A stretch of DNA of 64,000 nucleotides from an uncultured Blautia sp. Lineage in GTDB: Bacteria > Bacillota > Clostridia > Lachnospirales > Lachnospiraceae. The translations under genes and the position numbers were made by a program. Numbering within the stretch: position 1 is the stretch's first letter; every line of letters begins with the position of its first letter. The stretch covers positions 47,634 through 111,633 of the forward strand of contig CATXEA010000008.1 of assembly GCA_958367245.1 (NCBI GenBank). Reading direction: 5' to 3'. The notes below the pieces were generated by a model, which was not told the DNA's origin, ran no database searches, and saw only the letters and a list, made by a program, of their open reading frames with translations. Positions 55,106 through 64,000 of this stretch are shown here, piece after piece.

Positions 55106-55140
55106 AATCAGCCGGGCAGTAGTTAGCTGCTCGGCTGATT
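55106..55140. terminator. Hairpin, possible relict terminator
   Basis: AATCAGCCG-g-GCAG / CTGC-t-CGGCTGATT, 13 pairs with one mismatch and a 7-nt loop. It follows the stop of the small C-terminal fragment on the minus strand, but no clear T-run follows. Confidence 0.4.
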
Positions 55141-55780
55141 ATAAAATCAAATTCTTTATTGTGTTTCTTCTGAATCAACTGCTCCTACACTTACAATATA
55201 TTCGTAATCGTCAGAACTTGTACAAGTACAAACTGCTTTTTAGCTTCTGCCAAACCACCAACATTCTCACTTTATCTACAAATACCTTTTCCTTATGATT
55301 TTCACCAATTTCATTGAAACTGAAAAACTCCACAAAGTGCGTAAATTCAAGGATTTCTACATATCTTTGCGATGTAATCCCACCACCGTCTCGACGTGGC
55401 ACGATACGTCCTGATTGATGTCAGTTTTCGGGAACCGATCCAGACTAATGTGGACTGTAGCAAAATATCTCCGTTTGTTTGCGGAAACATATCAACAAAT
55501 TCTGTAGCAAAAAATTATGGACGTAACTCGCTATCCATATCACAGCCTGAACCTCGCCCGTCCACGGAAAAAGTTCAACTTTTTTATTCGTTTCTACTAT
55601 TATAGTGATTCCAACATAAAAGTCAAATTTTGCGTGAAACCGCCATCGCCTCAACCTTGTCCGTTCTTCCTACAAAGAACAGGTCAACGGCTATTTTTCG
55701 CCCCGACTGATGGCTCAACTTCCATGCACTCGACCTTATCATACCTGAAAATCCAGCATTGAAAGAGAGAACCGATCCTA

Positions 55781-56827
55781 TTACTTCTTCGCATTCTCTT
55801 CCAATTCCAGCATGTATTTATCAAAGTCAGACATGAACAATCTGTCCTGAATAACACGATACTTTTCAAATTCAGTCTCCGCTTTTGCCTTTGCAATCTC
55901 TGCTGTAATCTTACCTGCATCCTGAAGGACCTCTCTGTCATCTGCCATCAGGAATAAATCCAGACGCTTTGCCCAATCCTCCATTGTCATCGGAATGTGA
56001 CGTTCAGCACGATCCTCTGCCAGATCCAGATACGCCGAAACAATACGCTCTAATGAACGCATTTCCTGCTCTGAAAGATAATTCTTCGCAACACTCACAT
56101 CACTTTTTACAATCTTTCCTTCCGGTGCTGCCGCCCATGTAGTTAATCCCATATGTGGCTTGCCTGCATCTGCTCGCTCATAAATTAACTCTGCTGCCGT
56201 ATGTCCGTGAACTGCATAATGCATTTTATTCTGCACCTTGGCAAAAAACTGCTTGGTCGTTTTTGCTGTGCGGTCGTAATCAAGAGCTGTAGCATAGATG
56301 TCTGTTATCTTCTGATAAAACCTACGCTCAGATAAACGGATCTCGCGAATCTGCTCAAGCAAACGGTCAAAGTACTCTGTTGTGAGCACGGAACCACCGT
56401 TTTTCAGACGCTCATCATCCATAACCCATCCTTTGATGGTATAGTCCTTTACAATACCATTGGCCCACTTACGAAACTGCACTGCTCGCTCATTATTTAC
56501 CTTAAATCCAACTGCAATAATCATTTGAAGATTATAGTGTTTTGTATCACGAGTAACCTGACGTGAACCTTCGGTTTGAACTATCCGGAATTTCCGGACA
56601 GTTGCCTCTTCCTCAAGTTCTGAGTCGGAATAAATCTTCTTAATATGTTCATTGATTGTACGAACATCTACGTCATATAGTGTGGCCATCATCTTCTGCG
56701 TCAGCCATATATTCTCATCCTCATAGCGCATCTCAATACTGTCCTGCTGATCGCCTACAGAAGCGACATAGGTCAAATATTCTGCAGCGCTGGAACGGAT
56801 GGTTATTTCATCTTTTTTCTTTTTCAA
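55781..56827 (-). CDS. RhuM family protein
   Basis: 348-residue protein of the RhuM ('virulence RhuM') family. Start TTG 56827 has AAGGAGG at 8 nt. The N-terminal half (about 30-130) has the family core: IWLTQKMMATLYDVDVRTI, VRKFRIVQTEGSR and YNLQMIIAVGFKVNNERAVQFRKWA. The C-terminal half is helical, with KAKAETEFEKYR. Despite its name the family is mostly found beside type I restriction and other defence genes and on mobile DNA; its biochemistry is not established. It lies 64 nt after the SEC-C protein gene in the same direction, as the last gene of the helicase operon. Confidence 0.9.
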   Translation of the reverse strand: MKKKKDEITIRSSAAEYLTYVASVGDQQDSIEMRYEDENIWLTQKMMATLYDVDVRTINEHIKKIYSDSELEEEATVRKFRIVQTEGSRQVTRDTKHYNLQMIIAVGFKVNNERAVQFRKWANGIVKDYTIKGWVMDDERLKNGGSVLTTEYFDRLLEQIREIRLSERRFYQKITDIYATALDYDRTAKTTKQFFAKVQNKMHYAVHGHTAAELIYERADAGKPHMGLTTWAAAPEGKIVKSDVSVAKNYLSEQEMRSLERIVSAYLDLAEDRAERHIPMTMEDWAKRLDLFLMADDREVLQDAGKITAEIAKAKAETEFEKYRVIQDRLFMSDFDKYMLELEENAKK

Positions 56828-56891
56828 ATAAGCGGCCTCCTTCTTCGATAAATCACTCTATAATAAACAATGAATGAATTTCTGTATGCTC

Positions 56892-58241
56892 TCATCGCCC
56901 ATGACAACGCTTATACTTCTTCCCACTTTCACATGGACACAATTCATTGCGGCCTATCTTCTTCGGCCAATTTGCTCTTTCCTGAACCATAATAGGAATT
57001 TTTCCGTCATGCATAAGTTCAAGTTCCCTAAGACGATATAAATATTCAGAGACTCCCAATATAGCTTGAAACATACACATTGCCTCATTTTCAAATTCAA
57101 GCAAATATTCTGTTTTCTTTTTTGTTCTATCTTTCGGATTAGGAATATAAGTTATCAGCTGGTCTACTGAATTGTATTCAACATCATTATGACCGATAGC
57201 ATTTCTCAATTTCGCATTCACGAGGATTTTCAAAAAGCCTGTATAGTCCTCAGAATCCAAGCAAAAATGATATCTTGATGCTTTTGTGAGTTTAATATAA
57301 TCCTCTAAAGACCTTACATTTTTCTCAATCGGATTCATAGCATTGATATCAGACCTATACTTAATATTGTTAAGAGCAACAGGAATAATCATCAAATTAC
57401 CTAACGCCTCATAAACATCCAGATAAAACTGTTTTACACTATCAAAACTGCTCGTTGTGGAACCTTCGTATTCAAAATCAAAAGAATTATCTTTACAGTA
57501 TTGTATAGCCAATGCAGGTATAAGTCTTTGATATACGACCATAAACTCATCGTAGACCTTGTAGATCAGTTCCTGTAATTCTTCAAGGTGGAATCCATCA
57601 TGAGAATTAAGGAAATCAATCAGGTCCTTCATTTGTGCTGAATCCATTTTCAATATTCCTGCGCTAAACGAAAGGTCATTAAGGATATCTTTTCTTAATG
57701 ATGAATAAAATCCATGTACCTCAATCATGTGGACAGCTCTCAATGTTTCGGATTCATCCCTACATTGAAAAAAATGACCAGAAAACTCTTTTTGAATCTC
57801 TTGAGTTAAGTATTCGCTATTGTTTTTTGCTAAATTGAGAATTCTTTTATAGTTCTTCCACTTTTTGGCAGTTACGTTCAACTTAGACACATCTTGTCCA
57901 AATTCCTCATAAGAATCATTCGTTTTCATACAATTCATATATCGAATAAACGGTGTAATCACTAGCCTCTCTAAATCAGCTGCTTCTACTTGTTTTAAGG
58001 TAGGAAATTCACCAGAACACTCAATAATGTAATCCGCATTTTCGTCCTGAACTTCATCAGCATTATCAAAAGAAAAACTTAACCCCGGACGATCTTGCCC
58101 TATCTTCACGCTACCAGACAAAGAGGTTCCACATTTACCGCATGCTACTTCTATCGGATGTTCTTCTTGCCAGCCAACTTGCAAACGAACTCTAGTAATA
58201 CATCCGCAAACCTGACATTTTATAAAAGTATTAAAAACCAT
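56892..58241 (-). CDS. Zinc-ribbon / SEC-C protein with RX4H motif
   Basis: 449-residue protein that I do not recognise as a whole. An N-terminal zinc ribbon has Cys9/Cys12 and Cys34/Cys37. The helical middle (about 80-420) contains KLRNAIGHND: Arg346-Asn347 and His351 make an R-N-X3-H pattern, the RX4-6H signature of HEPN-type ribonucleases, inside a helix as in that fold. The C-terminus is a SEC-C metal-binding motif (NELCPCESGKKYKRCH; Cys435, Cys437, Cys446, His447). HEPN is an inference; RNAIGH-like strings also occur in non-catalytic helical domains. RBS AAAGGAGG. It lies 23 nt after the DUF262 gene, inside the island operon. Confidence 0.7.
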   Translation of the reverse strand: MVFNTFIKCQVCGCITRVRLQVGWQEEHPIEVACGKCGTSLSGSVKIGQDRPGLSFSFDNADEVQDENADYIIECSGEFPTLKQVEAADLERLVITPFIRYMNCMKTNDSYEEFGQDVSKLNVTAKKWKNYKRILNLAKNNSEYLTQEIQKEFSGHFFQCRDESETLRAVHMIEVHGFYSSLRKDILNDLSFSAGILKMDSAQMKDLIDFLNSHDGFHLEELQELIYKVYDEFMVVYQRLIPALAIQYCKDNSFDFEYEGSTTSSFDSVKQFYLDVYEALGNLMIIPVALNNIKYRSDINAMNPIEKNVRSLEDYIKLTKASRYHFCLDSEDYTGFLKILVNAKLRNAIGHNDVEYNSVDQLITYIPNPKDRTKKKTEYLLEFENEAMCMFQAILGVSEYLYRLRELELMHDGKIPIMVQERANWPKKIGRNELCPCESGKKYKRCHGR

Positions 58242-58264
58242 AAAACCTGCCTCCTTTCGCTGGA

Positions 58265-60085
58265 TTACATAAACATATCATCGTTCCAAACGAGTTTTAC
58301 CAAGTCAATGAGTACTGCTATTCTTTCAGTAATTTCATTCTTACCAAATGAAGCATACGATTTGAAGCCAAGATTATTATCTAAAACGAACTTCTTAAAT
58401 TGGGGATTATTCTGATATGCCAGATCACCAAGTGATTCAGTATAGATATTTCCTTCATTGGAACAGTACTTTTTCAGTTTGTAATCATACTTTGCATCAT
58501 TTAAGCTTGCATTGATGCTCTTATGAAGAAGCAATAACGCACCGATGCTATTTCTCCAACGTCTGAAATCGTCTTGGTCAGAATATTCCGCGGTAAACCA
58601 TTCATAATGGTCTGTAATAATGTGCTCAATCTCAAATGGATTCTTTGTTTGAGTGTTCATGTAATTGCAGTAGTTTGATGCAACACCAGTCTGTTCTTCA
58701 ATAAATCCTGTAATACGTGCAAGGATATTCTTAATGTATTTCTTAGTAAAGCTGTTAAGTCTTAAATCACTTAATGCTGCTGCCGGGTCAAATGCGAGAT
58801 TGATATACTGCTGTTCTAATTTTTGTTTCAATGTAGGTATGTCTGTCATGCGGATATCCTTAGTAACATTGAAAACAAAGTTTTTAATTGTGCTGTAATC
58901 TACAGAGCGGTAATTCGTTACTCTGGATACAATCAAAACATCAATAAATCTTGCTACCAGATTAATCTTCTCAATAATAACTGGCCATGAATCTTCATAA
59001 CATACAGGCGCTAATAATAGCTGTGGCTGTAATGTGAAGTTAACTTGCGCATTGTAATATACATACTTTGTTTCTGCAGCGAACGTTGTTTCTGCCTGAC
59101 GGATACGCTCATAAACCTCTGCGAATTTTGCAAATTTCTTTATGAACAACTCAAAGTCATCGGAACCATTAAGTCCCAGCTTATCACGTTCATCTCGTAC
59201 CCATTTGTGGAAGGAACCGCCGATGATATCAAAATCCTTATTTACTGCACCAGCTTTTGTTTCACGAATTGTTTCTGCATAGTGAGCTCTCAACCATGCC
59301 TTAATAAAGGTCTCATCGCCTTTGTCATCGTCCTTCTTCAAAGTAAGAACTTTTTCTTTCCAAAGGCCATTCATTTTTTCTCGTATGGAGTCAGATTTTA
59401 TCTCCGAAAGCAAATAGCCCTTCAACATTTCGGTGGATGTCAAACTCAAACCACGATCATTCATTGTAACGAATATCTTATGAGCGTCCTGTTCTGTTGT
59501 TGCTACAATCTCAATAAAGAATACTTTTTCTGCAACCCAATCACAAAAATGCAGCAACATATCATCTGTAATGTCTGCCGGGAAAACATCCTGAATATCT
59601 TGATAACGACCATATAGATTTTTTACGGACTCACCAGCACCAGTAGTATCAAAGTCAGTATCGTTGAAAATTGCATTCATACAATCCTGCCGGTCATCGA
59701 CATTGATATTAAAAGACTTCGATCCAAAGGACTCAGAGAAAATCATGGTCTCAATCATGTTATAACTCTGACCGATGCTCTTTAATCTGTTATTAAGATA
59801 CATCAGTAGCAATGTCAAAGATGAGAATCTTTGCTGACCATCGATAATAGCATTCTCCCTACCAGCTAATACAATGGATCCCATAAAATACGCTCCATAA
59901 TCAGCAACTGCTAGTCTAGAGTCCCCCAGATGATAATACTCTAAAAATTCCGAAGTTAAATCGTCTATCAGTTCTTCAATATGCTTTCTCTGCCACATAT
60001 ACTCACGCTGATAGTAATGAATTGAATATTTTGTATTCTGCAAAAGCTGCTTGAGATTCTTTGGTGAACCTTCTATCTTTTTCAT
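58265..60085 (-). CDS. DUF262/DUF1524 protein (GmrSD-like nuclease)
   Basis: 606-residue protein. The N-terminal DUF262 (ParB/sulfiredoxin-like) domain has YQREYMW (25-31) and IDGQQRFSSL (81-90), a nucleotide-binding signature. The C-terminal DUF1524 HNH-type domain has EIEHI (486-489, His488), RNSIGALLLL (511-520) and a late KYDYKLKKY. The pair is the composition of GmrSD type IV restriction enzymes and of BrxU/SspE-like effectors. It is fused in one chain here, as in many homologues. Its ATG overlaps the helicase stop (TAATG), so it is translationally coupled to the helicase. Substrate (modified phage DNA or other) cannot be read. Confidence 0.9.
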   Translation of the reverse strand: MKKIEGSPKNLKQLLQNTKYSIHYYQREYMWQRKHIEELIDDLTSEFLEYYHLGDSRLAVADYGAYFMGSIVLAGRENAIIDGQQRFSSLTLLLMYLNNRLKSIGQSYNMIETMIFSESFGSKSFNINVDDRQDCMNAIFNDTDFDTTGAGESVKNLYGRYQDIQDVFPADITDDMLLHFCDWVAEKVFFIEIVATTEQDAHKIFVTMNDRGLSLTSTEMLKGYLLSEIKSDSIREKMNGLWKEKVLTLKKDDDKGDETFIKAWLRAHYAETIRETKAGAVNKDFDIIGGSFHKWVRDERDKLGLNGSDDFELFIKKFAKFAEVYERIRQAETTFAAETKYVYYNAQVNFTLQPQLLLAPVCYEDSWPVIIEKINLVARFIDVLIVSRVTNYRSVDYSTIKNFVFNVTKDIRMTDIPTLKQKLEQQYINLAFDPAAALSDLRLNSFTKKYIKNILARITGFIEEQTGVASNYCNYMNTQTKNPFEIEHIITDHYEWFTAEYSDQDDFRRWRNSIGALLLLHKSINASLNDAKYDYKLKKYCSNEGNIYTESLGDLAYQNNPQFKKFVLDNNLGFKSYASFGKNEITERIAVLIDLVKLVWNDDMFM

Positions 60086-62473
60086 TAGGCTTCCTCCTCC
60101 AGAAACAGTTCCGGTGTATTATACCAAGCCAACTCAGCATCTGCTTTAACACCCTTGTTAAGACATTCCAATAGCGATTTCTTGAGTTTTAGCTCTGTTT
60201 CTGATTTATAAACGTATTCTGCTTCGTGTTGTAATATGTACAGAGCAGATTCTCTTGAAAAGCCATATTTTTGAATTTCAATTGAACGCTTATTTGTTGA
60301 ACCATACTCAACAAACTCGTACCAATCATTCGGTGCCGGCTTTCCCTTAATATCCTTATAAGCATTTGATATTTTCAAAAAATAGTTTGAAAGCTTAAAC
60401 AGGATTATTTTATCAATCACAGATAATACTTCGGAAATAATAATATTGTTATGCTCTGAACCTTCTTTATAATCCACTTTTTTGCCATCAATAAACATAG
60501 CTTCATGTGGATTATTTTTCTTATATCTTATGGCCTCCGAAATAATCTGTTGTAGTCCATGGCCGGAAACCCACTGTCCAAGAATTACTCTATAATAAGA
60601 TAATGAACTATATTTGTCTGGGTCATTTCCAGGGGCGCCAAGTGTATATGACTCGTAAGATTTCCATTTAAAAATCTTGGCAATCCTCAATAAGAAAGTC
60701 CATAGTTCATCGGCATTATATCGTCCATTACTGTCAATTTCCGGAAACTCTAAACCGTTATTCGCAATCGCCTCATATAACGATTCACTCTGATCAACAG
60801 ATACTGTAATATCACTATCCCTCATGTGCTGTTGTCGGTTAGAAAATTTAGCCTTGATCAAATCCTCGTCACCAGGGTTCATAACCTTTTGAAATTCTTT
60901 ACGAACACGACTCTCTCTATTAGCCATAATGTCATTCAAAAGAATAATCGCAAACTTTCTCATTAAGTCATATGAATCTTCTGTCTGTTTCTGCGGATGT
61001 TTAGGAAATTCAACATCTCCTTGCAATAAAACGTTGATTACGTTTTGCTTCTGAGGTTTGGTTAATCCCTTCTCAATAGAAAGCGTTTGTTTATCAACCG
61101 GCTTCGAAAGTAATGTTTCGAACTTATCTGACGCTTTTTCTGAAGTTGCAACTAAAAACACATTTCCATAAAGGTTAAATTCCAATCTTCCTACTCTACC
61201 CACAAGATTTCTGAAATCTATAGGACGCATATCCTTCTGTCCGTTTCTATAATCGGTAATGAAAAGATTATCTGCTGGAAGATTCACACCTTCAACAAGA
61301 GTACTTGTACAGAATAAAGCTGTTATCTTTCCAGTTTTAAACAAATCTTCTATTCGTTGACGAATTGAAGCTGGAAGATAACCAATATGGTACGCAACTC
61401 CTTTAGAAACCAAGTCTGCCAGGTAGTAATCTCCGTGGACTTCATTCTTTATATCTTTAGCAAGCTCCATCAGCTCTTGACAATTTGTTTTAGGAATACG
61501 ATTTGCACCAAAATCACGTGCAGCAACTACCGTTTTTTTCGTTGAAGGAAAATATACAATAAATGGCTTTTCCTTATTCATTTCATCCTTTTCAAATCTA
61601 AGCAAAACGTCTATTAAATCAGCATCGTCAAGTGCAATCGATGTAATAGGAATATTGCTGTCATTGTGCTCGTTATAAATACTTACTTCTCTGTTAATCA
61701 GATTAATAATAAATTTCGGTTGTGAAACCGGAGAAAATGATGTCTGCAATTTATGTTCATTCGCAGACTGCACATCTGGAATAGTGTCTAAAAACACCTC
61801 AGGATTAGGCACATTAGGTGATGCAAAGATTATATGCGGCCTATGCGTTCTTTCGGACAGCATATTCACAACTTGATAATAGAAAGGACTTCTTTTATCT
61901 GCACCTGTAATTTTATGAGCCTCATCTACAAACAGATAATCAATTTGAATATCCGGCTCATTTATCATTAGATACAGCATGCGCTCCGGTGTCATAACAA
62001 AGATATAATTTTGCTCTTTATCTTTCCAATTAGATAGCGCTGCATCACCTGCGGCAGTAACTACATGGTAGTTCTTTTGATGCAAAATTTCACCTAAATC
62101 CTCTTTGGTAATTTTAATTCTGATTTCATTTATCAGCGCTTTAGTTGGTACAACAATTGCGAAATTATATTTACAATCACTTAGAATTTCTTCTTTAATG
62201 AACATTCTCATTATGAACGACTTTCCCATAGATGTAGGCGCTGAATAGCTATAATATGAGTTTTCAAAATGGTCATAAGCAGACTTTTGAGCAACCATAA
62301 ATTGCTTATCTGGTGCTGACGGAATTGTGTAGAACTTCTTCTTATATTCAAGAAAAAGTTTTTCCATAGCGTCTGAGCCGTCAAATTCAGACTTTATGAT
62401 ATTACATCCCTGATAATTTCCTACGCTTGTCAGTACTGAACCAGCTACATAAGAAACATCTTCATTATCAGGA
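60085..62473 (-). CDS. Ski2-like DEAD/DEAH helicase, 3' exon (5' part interrupted by intron)
   Basis: Superfamily 2 helicase. Counting from an internal Met at 62367: Walker A SAPTSMGKS (42-50), motif Ia VVPTKALI (72-79), DEAH in FVDEAH (146-151), motif III region FASPN (181-185), motif V TSTLVEGVNLPADN (354-367) and motif VI NLVGRVGR (387-394), a Ski2/HamB-like layout. The C-terminal 350 residues are helical. That Met has no RBS, and the frame stays open for 35 codons upstream (ending ...SEFDGSDA) up to the group II intron end at about 62474, so this is a 3' exon; the 5' exon should lie beyond 64000. Coupled to the DUF262 gene. Confidence 0.85.
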
Positions 62474-62514
62474 GTAGAGTAGGTTAGAGGGCTTCTGCCC
62501 TCTTTCCCCTCATC

Positions 62515-62547
62515 AAACCGTGCATGAGGTTCTCCCTCACACGGCTT
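62515..62547 (-). ncRNA. Group II intron domain V
   Basis: Minus strand: AAGCCGTGTGAGG, GAGAA loop region, CCTCATGCACGGTTT. This is the 34-nt catalytic hairpin of group II introns, carrying an AGC triad, a GNRA-like loop and the conserved GUACGGUU-like 3' strand (here GCACGGTT). Confidence 0.88.
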
Positions 62548-62576
62548 TCCGACATTCTTCTTTCTACAGCATTACG

Positions 62577-63866
62577 TCATGCTCTAGCCATTTTCTTTAA
62601 TCCTTTTTCGTAAATGCTATTTCTTACAAATCCCACCTTTGACATACGATTACGTCTCTGGTGTTTCTTGTTATACCATCTTGTAAAAGTGCAAATAATG
62701 TACCAGTCTAGAGCCTGCATCCACTTTTCGTTTCTCTTGGTGGAATAATAATTCTTCCATCCTGTGATTTTCGGATTCAGATTCTTTATTAAATCCTCTT
62801 CCTTTGCAACTAGCAGACTTCGTCTGTTTACATTCCTCTTGACTTCGGCTTTCATTTTCTTCATGGCTTTTCTGCTTGGGTACTGATACGTTTCCTTGTA
62901 CAGTTGTCCTTTGCGTGTTTCCGTTGTCATTCTTCTGTGGTGCATTCCGAGAAAGTCAAATCCCTCTTTTCCGTCCCACATGCTGACAATCTTTGTCTTC
63001 ACTGGATGTAGCTTTAAATCCAGTTTTACCATGATATACTGCAATAAATTCAGTGCGTGATTTGCACTTTTCTTATTCTTGCAAATGATTACCGTATCAT
63101 CTGCGTACCTTACAAGAATACCGTGAGTATGTCCATACTTTTCCCACAGTCTGTCCAGTGTGTTTAGGTAAATGTTTGCCAGTAACGGAGATATGACTGA
63201 ACCTTGGCTGGTTCCCAGTTCAGAGATTGTCAGTACATTTCCATATAATACTCCTGATACTAACCATTGTTTTATCAGCTTCAATATCCTACGGTCTGAT
63301 ATTCTCTGCTCTACCAGCTTCATCAACTTTCCTTGGTTTACATTGTCAAAAAACTTTTCAATGTCTGCGTCTACTACATAATAGCCCTTGTTGTTACACG
63401 CTTTCCTTACTACTTCCAGTGCTTGTTTCGCACTTCTTTTCGGTCGGAATCCATAGGAACATTCTCTAAAGTCAGCTTCGAATACTGGCTCTATTGCTAT
63501 CTTTGTAGCCATTTGCACAATTCTGTCCTTGACCGTTGGTATTCCAAGAGGTCTTTCACTTCCGTCTGGTTTTGGTATCATAACTCGCTTTACCGGAGAT
63601 GGTTTATACTTTCCATTCATCAGTTCTGATTTGATTTCTGATAGGTATTTTTCAATTCCCATCGCTTCAACATCCTCGATTTTGACACCATCCACACCAC
63701 TGGAACCTTTGTTAGCTTTTACCCGTTTCCATGCCTCAAAGAGTACATCATCTCGATATACCTTATCGTAAAGTGCATGAAATCTTCGGCTGTCACACTT
63801 CTTGGCTGTCAGATATAGTTTGTTTTGAAGTTGTCGAACTTTTTCTTTGGAGTTGTTAGTCTTCAT
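62577..63866 (-). CDS. ltrA: Group II intron-encoded reverse transcriptase/maturase
   Basis: 429-residue intron-encoded protein. The RT domain has KPDGSERPLGIPTVKDR, SYGFRPKRSA, ADIEKFFDNV, LGTSQGSVISPLLANI and YADD (254-257). The group II maturase (X/GIIM) domain has NPKITGWKNYY (about 375-385) and ends at RNSIYEKGLKKMARA. No HNH endonuclease domain follows, so retrohoming would rely on another primer. GAGAGAATG-like Shine-Dalgarno is weak. It lies between intron domain IV flanks. Confidence 0.95.
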   Translation of the reverse strand: MKTNNSKEKVRQLQNKLYLTAKKCDSRRFHALYDKVYRDDVLFEAWKRVKANKGSSGVDGVKIEDVEAMGIEKYLSEIKSELMNGKYKPSPVKRVMIPKPDGSERPLGIPTVKDRIVQMATKIAIEPVFEADFRECSYGFRPKRSAKQALEVVRKACNNKGYYVVDADIEKFFDNVNQGKLMKLVEQRISDRRILKLIKQWLVSGVLYGNVLTISELGTSQGSVISPLLANIYLNTLDRLWEKYGHTHGILVRYADDTVIICKNKKSANHALNLLQYIMVKLDLKLHPVKTKIVSMWDGKEGFDFLGMHHRRMTTETRKGQLYKETYQYPSRKAMKKMKAEVKRNVNRRSLLVAKEEDLIKNLNPKITGWKNYYSTKRNEKWMQALDWYIICTFTRWYNKKHQRRNRMSKVGFVRNSIYEKGLKKMARA

Positions 63867-64000
63867 GACATTCTCTCACTCTTACCCTCTCTACAAACAT
63901 GAATGAAGTAAGGAACCTTCCCATAAACTGCGTTTTCTTGCACAATCATTATCGGTACTATGTTCCCCTCCGACTCCCTTCCATCAGAAATACGATTTCG

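Larger units (their letters stand above)
54697..55780. other. Gene-poor, decayed region between XRE gene and rhuM
   Basis: About 1.1 kb without an intact gene. It holds a truncated reading frame (54784-55011), a strong hairpin (55106-55140) and a short unattached C-terminal fragment on the minus strand ending DSEETQ at about 55157. Short frames at 55211-55402, 55396-55605, 55445-55654 and 55517-55762 have no ribosome sites and low-quality composition. It reads as the scar of an inserted or deleted element at the island boundary. Confidence 0.6.
62474..64000 (-). mobile_element. Group II intron (3' part; 5' end beyond the window)
   Basis: Domain V and VI sequences, an intron-encoded reverse transcriptase, and interruption of an open helicase frame identify a group II intron in the same orientation as its host gene. 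The 3' boundary is placed at about 62474, after a CTACTCTAC-like end; exact base uncertain by a few nt. The domain VI hairpin (AGAGGGCAGAAGCCCTCT) lies at about 62484-62503. The stretch 63867-64000 is non-coding intron RNA upstream of the RT gene. If it splices, the helicase is restored. Confidence 0.88.

Noticed and set aside
55211..55762. Several 60-80 codon frames on both strands
   Set aside because: No RBS, overlapping each other, odd composition and no recognisable domain; treated as noise in decayed DNA.
62367..62369. Met at 62367 as true helicase start
   Set aside because: No RBS upstream, and the frame continues without stop up to the intron boundary with protein-like sequence.
1..64000. 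CRISPR arrays, tRNA or rRNA genes
   Set aside because: No regularly spaced direct repeats, cloverleaf or rRNA-like segments were seen on reading; a dedicated scan was not possible.

Overview
The window looks like chromosomal DNA of a gut Lachnospiraceae-type Firmicute (Clostridium cluster XIVa). The grounds are strong AGGAGG ribosome-binding sites, moderate G+C, and family content typical of that group: DUF5688, YkgJ, an NAT_N/GNAT_C acyltransferase, a second-type RsmH, and a Firmicute beta-mannan locus. No rRNA or tRNA gene was seen, so genus cannot be set.

Layout. 0-3.1 kb: a leftward unit of a Lon-like AAA+ ATPase without protease domain, a YitT membrane protein and the microcompartment shell protein PduB; the compartment genes presumably continue off the left edge. 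3.1-31.5 kb: ordinary chromosome, with an MBL-fold lipoprotein, YkgJ and topoisomerase III, an orphan response regulator, a lipid kinase and PAP2 phosphatase, sfsA-mutY-glycosyltransferase, an L,D-transpeptidase, a MATE pump, gpmI, hom, a heterodimeric ABC exporter followed by rsmH and an acyltransferase, a LysR gene divergent from a split chromate transporter, a thioredoxin-fold protein and cardiolipin synthase.

31.6-49.7 kb is a near-complete beta-mannan (acetylated galactoglucomannan) utilisation locus, all leftward: GH113, GH36, LacI, an ABC importer (binding protein and two permeases), GH130_2, mannobiose 2-epimerase, GH130_1, CE2 and CE17 esterases, phosphohexomutase, phosphomannose isomerase with a ROK-like tail, and GH1. 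Oligosaccharides would be imported, stripped of galactose and acetate, epimerised and phosphorolysed to Man-1-P, then passed through Man-6-P to Fru-6-P. Three promoters share near-consensus -35/-10 boxes with 16-17 bp spacers and TTAAGTTAA-like operators, a likely LacI regulon. Two terminators and one hairpin divide the transcripts.

49.7-55.8 kb holds a broken radical-SAM gene, an ABC-2 transporter with a lipoprotein, small regulators, and about 1 kb of decayed DNA.

55.8-64 kb is an A+T-richer accessory island: a leftward operon of a Ski2-like helicase, a DUF262/DUF1524 (GmrSD-like) nuclease, a zinc-ribbon/SEC-C protein with an RX4H motif, and RhuM. A group II intron with a YADD reverse transcriptase interrupts the helicase in the sense orientation; the helicase reading frame stays open up to the intron boundary, so the 5' exon should lie beyond 64000. 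This operon is the best candidate for an undescribed (probably anti-phage) system.
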